Part shown: positions 1 through 5,603 of the stretch, one piece after another | Numbering within the stretch: the first letter of the stretch is position 1 | Layout: every line of letters begins with the position of its first letter | NCBI GenBank assembly: GCA_023386135.1 | Contig: JAEWKG010000202.1 | Span: forward strand, 1 to 6,823 | DNA length: 6,823 nt | Source: Pseudomonadota bacterium | Lineage (GTDB): Bacteria; Pseudomonadota; Alphaproteobacteria; Sphingomonadales; Sphingomonadaceae | Direction of reading: 5' to 3' | Notes under the pieces: model-generated | What the model was told of the DNA's origin: nothing | What the model saw: only the letters and a program-made list of their open reading frames with translations | Database searches by the model: none | Translations under genes and position numbers: made by a program

Positions 1-1644
1 GTACTTGCCGGCGTCGGGGTGGTTGACCACCCCGGCGATGTGCCCCGATCCTGCGAGGACGAACGTCGTGTCGCCGCGCACGTGCCGGGTCATCCGCCAC
101 ACGCTCTCCGCCGGGGCGATATGGTCCTCGCGTCCCGCCTGGATGTAGATGGGCGTCTCGATCCAGGTGAGGTCGATCGGCGTGCCGTCGGCTTCCATCG
201 CGTCGGGCATCACCAGCTTGTTGCCGCGGTAGAGGTCGCGCAGGTAGTCGCCGTGCCACTTGGCGGGCAGGTTGGTGACGTCGCCGTTCCAGTGCAGCAG
301 GTCGAACGCCGGGTAGTCCTCCCCCAGCAGGTAATTGTTGACCACGTAGTTCCAGATCAGGTCGCGCCCGCGCAGCAGGTTGAAGGTCGCCGCCATGTAC
401 CGCCCGTCGAGATAGCCGTCCTGCGACAGGTTTCCGATCATCTCGAGCTGGCTCTCGTCGATGAAATGCTTGAGCTCGCCGGCCTTCTCGAAATCGACCT
501 GCGCGGTGAAGAACGTCGCGCTGGCGACCTTGGCCGCCTCGTCCCGCCGCGCCAGGATCGCCAGTGTCGCCGCCAGCGTGGTGCCCGCGACACAGTAGCC
601 GATCGAGTGAACCGACTGCACGCCCAGCCGCTCGCGGATCAGGTCGATCGCTTCGATCTGGGCGCGGATGTAGTCATCCCACACCACATCCTTCATGCTC
701 GCGTCGGCCGATTTCCAGCTGACCACGAACACGGAGAGGCCCTGTTCGACCGCCCACTTGATGAAGCTCTTCTTCGGCGTGAGGTCGAGGATGTAAAAGC
801 GGTTGATCCACGGCGGGAAGATCACCAGCGGCGTCTCCAGCACCTGATCGGTGGTCGGCGCGTACTGGATCAGTTGGTACAGCGGCCCTTCGTGGACCAC
901 CTTGCCCGGGGTCGTGGCGATGTTCTCGCCCAGCTTGAACGCCTCGGTATCGGTGTGGGTCAGCTGTCCGCGTTCGAGATCGGCGATGAGGTGCGCCATC
1001 CCCTTGACCAGGTTCTCACCCTTGCTCTCGATTGTCCGCTGCAGGACCACGGGGTTGGTGGCGAGGAAGTTGTCCGGGCTCATCGCCTCGACCAGCGCCT
1101 TGGTGGCGAAGGTCAGCTGTTCCTTCTTCTCGGCGTCGACGCCCTGTATTCCGTCGGCTGCCTTCACCATGTAATCCGCGACCATCAGGTAGGTCTGGTG
1201 AAGCAGCGCGAACGCTGGGTGATTGCGCCACGCCGGGTCGGCGAAGCGCTTGTCCTTGCGCGGCAGCTCGGGCTCGGCGGCCCCGGCGCCCGCCGCACCG
1301 GCGGCGACGCTCTGCCACAATTTCATGCCTTCCTCTGCCATACCCTGCGTCGCGGCGAGGCCCTGCTGCGCCGCCGCCTGCCAGCCCTGGCTCATCAGCA
1401 TGAACTGCGCCGGATCGAGCGCATGCGCGGCATCGCCGCTCGAGCTGGCCTTGGCGGCGACGAACTCCAGCCACATCGCCTGCCGCTTGCGCGCGGTATC
1501 GGCCCAGGCGCCGATCTCGCTCCAGTCCTTCATCACCTGCGGCGCACCGGCGGGGACGAACTGGCCCCACCTCTCGCGCATCGCCTCGCCCTGCATGTCG
1601 AGGAAGTCGGCGAAGGGGTTGGGCGTGCGGTCGTCTTCGGCCAT
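1..1644 (-). CDS. phaC: Class I polyhydroxyalkanoate synthase PhaC (C-terminus beyond window)
   Basis: Polymerises (R)-3-hydroxyacyl-CoA into polyhydroxyalkanoate at the surface of cytoplasmic storage granules, releasing CoA. Reading the minus strand from the ATG at 1644-1642 gives 548 residues with no stop before the window edge. Class I enzymes are usually about 570-610 residues, so roughly the last 50 are missing here. An N-terminal PhaC region leads into an alpha/beta-hydrolase core: the conserved PPWINRFYILDL block lies near residues 277-288, the lipase-like box GYCVAG carries the nucleophile Cys351, GREDHIAP carries Asp507, and SGHIAGVVNHP carries His535. Spacings (156 and 28) resemble the Cys319/Asp480/His508 triad of Cupriavidus necator PhaC. 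A GGGAG Shine-Dalgarno 8 nt upstream supports this start. It is divergent from the aminotransferase gene; no phasin, phaA or phaB is visible. Single-protein length argues against class III/IV PhaC, which needs a partner subunit. Family call very secure; substrate chain length not determinable. Confidence 0.97.
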   Translation of the reverse strand, partial: MAEDDRTPNPFADFLDMQGEAMRERWGQFVPAGAPQVMKDWSEIGAWADTARKRQAMWLEFVAAKASSSGDAAHALDPAQFMLMSQGWQAAAQQGLAATQGMAEEGMKLWQSVAAGAAGAGAAEPELPRKDKRFADPAWRNHPAFALLHQTYLMVADYMVKAADGIQGVDAEKKEQLTFATKALVEAMSPDNFLATNPVVLQRTIESKGENLVKGMAHLIADLERGQLTHTDTEAFKLGENIATTPGKVVHEGPLYQLIQYAPTTDQVLETPLVIFPPWINRFYILDLTPKKSFIKWAVEQGLSVFVVSWKSADASMKDVVWDDYIRAQIEAIDLIRERLGVQSVHSIGYCVAGTTLAATLAILARRDEAAKVASATFFTAQVDFEKAGELKHFIDESQLEMIGNLSQDGYLDGRYMAATFNLLRGRDLIWNYVVNNYLLGEDYPAFDLLHWNGDVTNLPAKWHGDYLRDLYRGNKLVMPDAMEADGTPIDLTWIETPIYIQAGREDHIAPAESVWRMTRHVRGDTTFVLAGSGHIAGVVNHPDAGKY

Positions 1645-1742
1645 CGGATCGTCTCCCGTTCGCGCTTGGCGGTTTCGCCCGCCGGGTTATTCGCTTACAG
1701 CCAAACGCACGCCCACGCATCATGCTCCAGCGAACCGGAACG
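1645..1742. other. Divergent phaC / aminotransferase intergenic region
   Basis: This 98-bp spacer must hold the 5' ends of both divergent genes. It contains a 5-bp inverted repeat, GGCGG at 1668-1672 and CCGCC at 1679-1683, within the expected phaC leader. On the plus strand a weak TTGGCG at 1666-1671 has no good -10 at the right distance (the best is TATTCG at 1688-1693, 3 of 6 matches). I see no convincing sigma70 promoter for either gene. The region is only marginally richer in A/T around 1685-1705. Confidence 0.4.
1653..1657 (-). promoter_or_regulatory. Ribosome binding site of phaC
   Basis: The minus strand reads GGGAG here, 8 nt before the ATG at 1644. This is well placed for a Shine-Dalgarno and decides the phaC start in favour of MAEDDRTPNP. 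Confidence 0.6.
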
Positions 1743-2942
<1,200 letters not shown>

Positions 2943-2951
2943 GTGCGGAGA

Positions 2952-2961
2952 AGCGGCCGCT
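2952..2961. repeat. Perfect 10-bp palindrome upstream of the putative -35
   Basis: AGCGGCCGCT is fully self-complementary and ends 2 bp before the candidate -35 hexamer at 2964. With no central loop it is more likely a protein-binding site than an RNA hairpin. In such GC-rich DNA a chance palindrome is also possible. Confidence 0.4.
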
Positions 2962-2963
2962 CG

Positions 2964-2992
2964 TTGCCGTTAGGCGGCTGTTCGCATATGAT
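2964..2992 (+). promoter_or_regulatory. Putative sigma70-type promoter of the HTH-membrane gene block
   Basis: TTGCCG at 2964-2969 (4 of 6 matches to TTGACA) and TATGAT at 2987-2992 (5 of 6 to TATAAT) are separated by exactly 17 bp. Transcription would start near 2999, giving a leader of about 30 nt before the ATG at 3030. The -10 lies in one of the few AT-rich stretches of the window. This was found by eye and is untested. Confidence 0.5.
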
Positions 2993-2997
2993 TATGC
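2984..2997. repeat. Inverted repeat over the putative -10 (operator candidate)
   Basis: GCATA at 2984-2988 and TATGC at 2993-2997 are perfect complements around a 4-bp TGAT centre. The repeat covers the whole candidate -10 hexamer at 2987-2992. Its position suits a repressor site, possibly for the HTH protein encoded just downstream, but that link is inference. Confidence 0.4.
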
Positions 2998-3029
2998 ATC
3001 GGCAATCCGAGGACCGTTGAGCAATCACC

Positions 3030-3578
3030 ATGCCGGCTGACCGCCGCCCCCTGACCAAGCGCGAGCGCGATGTGCTCGACGGCATCGACCGGCGTCTGCC
3101 GTTGAAGCTGGTCGCGGCGGAGCTTGGTGTGTCGGAGTCGCGCGTCAACCAGCACGTGCGCGCGCTCAAGGAACGCTACCGGGTCAACACGCTGCCCGAA
3201 CTGATCGAAGCGTGGCGGTGGGAAGAGCCTGATTTCGTGGGTGAAACAACCTACAGAAATTCTGCATGGAGAATTCCGCAGGTTCCGGATGGGGCCGGCG
3301 GCGGCGATGGATCGGACCGGGTCGCACCCGGGGAATTCGTCCTCGCCGATGCGGCGCCCTTTGCGATCGAGGCGCCGTGGATGACGAGGATCGAGCCCCG
3401 GGTAGTCCCCCGGATGCTCGATGGCGACAATGCCGTACTCCTGCGCCTGGCCCTCATCATCGGTCTCGCCCTCGGCCTCGTGGCCGCGATCGTGCTGGTG
3501 GTGACGGCATCGCTCACCCTGAGCGCGGCGTTCGACGGCGTGGCCGCCATTTCGGACCAGTCCAGCCCCGCCGGGTGA
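3030..3578 (+). CDS. LuxR-type helix-turn-helix protein with C-terminal transmembrane helix
   Basis: Predicted DNA-binding protein, 182 residues. Residues 8-63 match a LuxR/GerE helix-turn-helix: LTKRERDVLDGI, then KLVAAELGVSESRVNQHVRAL with the recognition helix around 35-47. There is no receiver or autoinducer-binding domain before it, and the HTH begins almost at the N-terminus. A glycine/acidic linker (about 64-118) is followed by a basic stretch, RIEPRVVPR (120-128), and one strongly hydrophobic helix at about 138-160. The C-terminal tail of some 20 residues would be outside if the HTH is cytoplasmic. That suggests a membrane-tethered regulator, perhaps released by proteolysis or sensing the envelope; this is inference. 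It is the first gene of a same-strand block and has a candidate promoter with palindromes just upstream. The best purine-rich element, GAGGA at 3009-3013, is far from the ATG, so the RBS is weak. Targets and signal unknown. Confidence 0.82.
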   Translation: MPADRRPLTKRERDVLDGIDRRLPLKLVAAELGVSESRVNQHVRALKERYRVNTLPELIEAWRWEEPDFVGETTYRNSAWRIPQVPDGAGGGDGSDRVAPGEFVLADAAPFAIEAPWMTRIEPRVVPRMLDGDNAVLLRLALIIGLALGLVAAIVLVVTASLTLSAAFDGVAAISDQSSPAG

Positions 3579-3591
3579 GCAACGGCGGGGC
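3565..3591 (+). repeat. Strong GC hairpin spanning the HTH gene stop codon
   Basis: GCCCCGCCG at 3565-3573 pairs perfectly with CGGCGGGGC at 3583-3591, a 9-bp all-G/C stem with a 9-nt loop (3574-3582). The loop contains the TGA stop of the HTH gene at 3576-3578. No T-run follows, so it is not a classic intrinsic terminator. The RBS of the next gene begins 8 nt after the stem. Confidence 0.6.
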
Positions 3592-3598
3592 ACCCGCT

Positions 3599-3602
3599 GG
3601 AG
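3599..3602 (+). promoter_or_regulatory. Ribosome binding site of the 112-residue protein gene
   Basis: GGAG lies 8 nt before the ATG at 3611. It favours 3611 over the ATG at 3606, which is in another frame and too close to the GGAG. Confidence 0.6.
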
Positions 3603-3610
3603 CTTATGCC

Positions 3611-3949
3611 ATGTCCACCACCATCCGCGAAGAAGCCTTCGCGATCCGCAAGCTGATCCGTGAAGCCGAAGCTGTCACCGACGAAGCGATGATCGCCTGC
3701 GCGCGCCTCAAGCAGGCGATGGTGCGGGCACGGCAGCATCCCGACCTCGGTGTCGATACCGGCCAACGTGCGTTGATGCGCCTCAGCCAGGCCGAAACCC
3801 AGGCGCTGGCGATGTCCACCAGCCTGCTGCGCGTGCACGACGAGCTGAGCAAGATCGTGCGCGAGACACTGGGCGGCGACGATGGCAGCGACACCGTGAT
3901 CCAGCCCAGCGCGCTGGTCGAACCGGCTCCGGCTTTCGCGGCGGCTTGA
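3611..3949 (+). CDS. Small helical protein of unknown function
   Basis: I do not recognise this 112-residue protein. It reads MSTTIREEAFAIRKLIREAE at the start and appears almost wholly helical from about residue 3 to 88, rich in Ala, Glu, Arg, Leu and Gln. Heptad-like hydrophobic spacing is compatible with a helical bundle or coiled coil. The last 25 residues are low complexity, acidic (GGDDGSD) then Ala/Pro-rich. There is no signal peptide, no membrane helix and no evident catalytic motif; one Cys is present (residue 31). A good GGAG Shine-Dalgarno 8 nt upstream and strong GC-rich codon use support it as a real gene. It lies 32 bp after the HTH-membrane gene and 19 bp before the membrane protein gene, so co-transcription is likely. 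A role as partner of the regulator is possible but unproven. Confidence 0.72.
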   Translation: MSTTIREEAFAIRKLIREAEAVTDEAMIACARLKQAMVRARQHPDLGVDTGQRALMRLSQAETQALAMSTSLLRVHDELSKIVRETLGGDDGSDTVIQPSALVEPAPAFAAA

Positions 3950-3950
3950 T

Positions 3951-3968
3951 CGCCGCTAGCAGCCGGCG
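3951..3968 (+). repeat. Short inverted repeat before the membrane protein start
   Basis: CGCCG at 3951-3955 and CGGCG at 3964-3968 are complementary, with an 8-nt loop, and end directly before the ATG at 3969. An alternative fold pairs GCGGC at 3941-3945 with GCCGC at 3952-3956. These short G/C stems could arise by chance. Confidence 0.25.
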
Positions 3969-4472
3969 ATGATGATCTCCGGCGAGCTCAGGGTATGGTT
4001 TCAGACCGTCGCCTTCATCCTGATTGCGCTTGCGGCCTGGCGCTTCGGCGGCGGGCCGGAGCGTATCCTCGCCGGCATCCTGCTGTGGTTTCGCGGGGCA
4101 GACTGGCTCAACCACGCGCTGTTCCACGCCGCGCCGACTTCGCTCGGCTTCGGGCACGTGCTGATCGACGTGCTCGCGCTGGCGGTGGCGCTGGCGGTCG
4201 CGCTTCAAGCTAACCGGGTCTATCCGCTATGGTTCGCCGCCTTTCAGCTCTTGGCCGTGGTCGCCCACCTGGCGCGGTGGCTCGCGCCGGACGTGGCGCC
4301 GCTCGCGTACGCGATGATGTACAGCGGTCCATCGTACTGTCAGATGCTGCTGCTCACCGGCGGGATCTGGCTTCACCGTCGGCGGGTGCGCAGGTGCGGT
4401 CCCTATCGGGCGTGGCGGAGCTATTCGCCCCCTTCGCCGGAGCGGCCGCGGGAACCCTCGCCGAACGGCTGA
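3969..4472 (+). CDS. Multi-pass membrane protein of unknown function
   Basis: Not recognised as a named family; 167 residues. Hydrophobic segments lie at about residues 10-26, 33-41 (short, followed by a WFRGADWLNH stretch), 61-80, 87-106 and 112-135, giving four or possibly five inner-membrane helices. Aromatic and histidine residues (W40, W46, H49, H53, H63, H100) cluster near helix ends and might bind metal or haem, but no known motif is complete. From residue 136 the chain turns strongly basic (HRRRVRRCGPYRAW) and ends in a Pro/Ser/Arg-rich tail, probably cytoplasmic by the positive-inside rule. Starts at 3969 and 3972 are both ATG and neither has a clear Shine-Dalgarno, which fits translational coupling to the gene 19 bp upstream. 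The last 79 nt overlap the preferred RadC-like start in another frame, so the true tail or the RadC start could be misjudged. Confidence 0.72.
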   Translation: MMISGELRVWFQTVAFILIALAAWRFGGGPERILAGILLWFRGADWLNHALFHAAPTSLGFGHVLIDVLALAVALAVALQANRVYPLWFAAFQLLAVVAHLARWLAPDVAPLAYAMMYSGPSYCQMLLLTGGIWLHRRRVRRCGPYRAWRSYSPPSPERPREPSPNG

Positions 4473-4996
4473 TCGGGCGGTTCGGCAGCCTCAGCCAAGT
4501 GCTCTCGGCGCCGCTGCCGCAGTTGCTCGCCGCGGGCGAGGGGCACGAGGCCGCCGTCGAGGCGATCTTTGGCGCCCGCGCGCTGGTCGAGGCGGCGCTC
4601 AAGGAGGAGTTCGCGTCGGCTATGGTTGACGGCGCCGACACCGCCATCCACTCCTACCTGCAGGCGCGCATCGGCGGCGCGCGTGAGGAACGCCTGCACG
4701 CGATCTTCGCCGATGCCGCCGGCCGCTATCTCGCCGACGAGCCGGTGAGCGCTGGTTCAGCCGCAAAGATCGAGGCGCGGGTGCGGCCCTTGGTCGAGCG
4801 CGCGCTGGCGCTGGGGGCAGGGGGCTTCCTGCTCGCGCACAACCACCCCTCCGGGCGTTGCCGGCCGAGCGCAGACGACATCGCCGCGACGCACCACCTG
4901 GGCGCGATCGTCGCGGCAATCGACCTGACCCTGATCGACCACCTGATCGTCACCCGCAGCCGGGTGTTCTCGATGCGGCTGGGCGGCTGCCTCTAG
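4394..4996 (+). CDS. radC: RadC-family JAB/JAMM-domain protein
   Basis: RadC (UPF0758) proteins have a RuvA-like helix-hairpin-helix N-terminus and a JAB/MPN metallopeptidase fold. The old DNA-repair assignment is doubtful and their substrate is unknown. With the GTG start the product has 200 residues, against about 220-225 for typical RadC. VAELFAPFAG and RLIGRFGSLSQVL (about 7-36) match the N-terminal region. The JAMM set is complete: Glu116 in DEPVSAG, His149 and His151 in LAHNHPSG, Ser159 and Asp162 in PSADDI, so zinc binding is expected. LTLIDHLIV near the C-terminus is also typical. The start is uncertain: GTG at 4394 and GTG at 4412 are the closest candidates and both overlap the membrane protein gene. 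An in-frame ATG at 4229 would add 55 residues that look like out-of-frame translation. No clear Shine-Dalgarno is seen, consistent with coupling. The next gene, alkB, is 37 bp away. Confidence 0.85.
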   Translation: MRSLSGVAELFAPFAGAAAGTLAERLIGRFGSLSQVLSAPLPQLLAAGEGHEAAVEAIFGARALVEAALKEEFASAMVDGADTAIHSYLQARIGGAREERLHAIFADAAGRYLADEPVSAGSAAKIEARVRPLVERALALGAGGFLLAHNHPSGRCRPSADDIAATHHLGAIVAAIDLTLIDHLIVTRSRVFSMRLGGCL

Positions 4997-5013
4997 CGTT
5001 GCCAACGCCGCGC

Positions 5014-5033
5014 CGCTCCCCATCTCGGGAGCG
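5014..5033 (+). repeat. Hairpin directly abutting the alkB start codon
   Basis: CGCTCCC at 5014-5020 pairs perfectly with GGGAGCG at 5027-5033, a 7-bp stem with the 6-nt loop CATCTC. The 3' arm contains the only Shine-Dalgarno-like sequence (GGGAG, 5027-5031) and ends one base before the ATG at 5034. No T-run follows. It could hide the alkB ribosome binding site, or be a weak end signal for the upstream transcript. Confidence 0.55.
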
Positions 5034-5603
5034 ATGCCGAGCCAGCTTGCCCTGTTCGACCAGGCACCCGCGGTGGCGGGGCTGCGGCTGGTGCCCGAAG
5101 CAATCTCGCCCGAACTCGAAGCCGAACTCGCCGCGCGGATCGATGCCGCGCCGCTGACGCCGTTCCAGTTCGGCCAATGGGAGGGCAAACGGCTGACCGC
5201 GAACTACGGCTCGGCCTATGATTACCAGCGTGCGCGGCCCATCCCCGCGCCGCCGCTGCCCGACTGGCTGGAGGAGCTGCGCGAGAACCTTGCGCCCCAA
5301 TTCGAGCGCGACCCGCAGGCATTCGTCCAGGGCCTCTTGATCCGCTACGATCCCGGCGCCGGCATCGGCTGGCATCGCGACCGACCCCAATACGGCCAGG
5401 TAATCGGCCTCTCACTAAGCAATTCCGCGATCATGCGTTTCCGCCGCAGACTTGCGAATGGCCGCTTCGAGCGGATCGGCGTCGAGATGCCACGGCGCTC
5501 AGCGTATCTGCTAAGCGGTCCGGCACGCCTCGAATGGCAGCACTCGATCGCGCCGATGGAGGTCACCCGCCGCAGCATCACGCTGCGTTCCATCGCAGTC
5601 TAG
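5034..5603 (+). CDS. alkB: AlkB-type Fe(II)/2-oxoglutarate-dependent dioxygenase
   Basis: AlkB enzymes oxidatively remove N-alkyl lesions such as 1-methyladenine and 3-methylcytosine from DNA or RNA, using Fe(II), O2 and 2-oxoglutarate. This 189-residue protein is shorter than E. coli AlkB (216). The iron triad is visible: His114 and Asp116 in GWHRDRPQYG, and His170 in LEWQHSIAP. The Rx5R signature that binds 2-oxoglutarate and contacts the substrate is RRSITLR (Arg179 and Arg185). The N-terminal part (SQLALFDQ, then GLRLVPEAISPELEAEL) and YDPGAGIGWHRD are typical of bacterial AlkB homologues. Start 5034 fits family N-termini; its SD-like GGGAG is only 2 nt from the ATG and lies in a hairpin. 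It follows the RadC-like gene by 37 bp and converges on rimO, with shared stop bases. No ada box or other alkylation-response gene is seen. Whether the substrate is DNA, RNA or tRNA cannot be told from this sequence. Confidence 0.93.
   Translation: MPSQLALFDQAPAVAGLRLVPEAISPELEAELAARIDAAPLTPFQFGQWEGKRLTANYGSAYDYQRARPIPAPPLPDWLEELRENLAPQFERDPQAFVQGLLIRYDPGAGIGWHRDRPQYGQVIGLSLSNSAIMRFRRRLANGRFERIGVEMPRRSAYLLSGPARLEWQHSIAPMEVTRRSITLRSIAV
5600..5603. other. Shared CTAG holding both convergent stop codons
   Basis: The palindrome CTAG supplies the alkB stop TAG on the plus strand (5601-5603) and the rimO stop TAG on the minus strand (5602-5600). The genes therefore overlap by 4 bp counting stops, and no terminator fits between them. 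Confidence 0.9.

Noticed and set aside
1016..1723. 235-codon minus-strand frame starting upstream of phaC
   Set aside because: Same strand as phaC but a different frame. The PhaC frame explains the region through known motifs and has the good Shine-Dalgarno; this product is Arg-rich with none.
3565..3591. Intrinsic terminator after the HTH gene
   Set aside because: The stem is strong but no T-run follows and the next gene's RBS begins 8 nt later. I list it only as a hairpin.
3030..4996. Mobile element or prophage remnant
   Set aside because: Some RadC-family genes travel on phages and integrative elements. Here no integrase, transposase, direct repeats, tRNA or visible base-composition shift supports a mobile origin.
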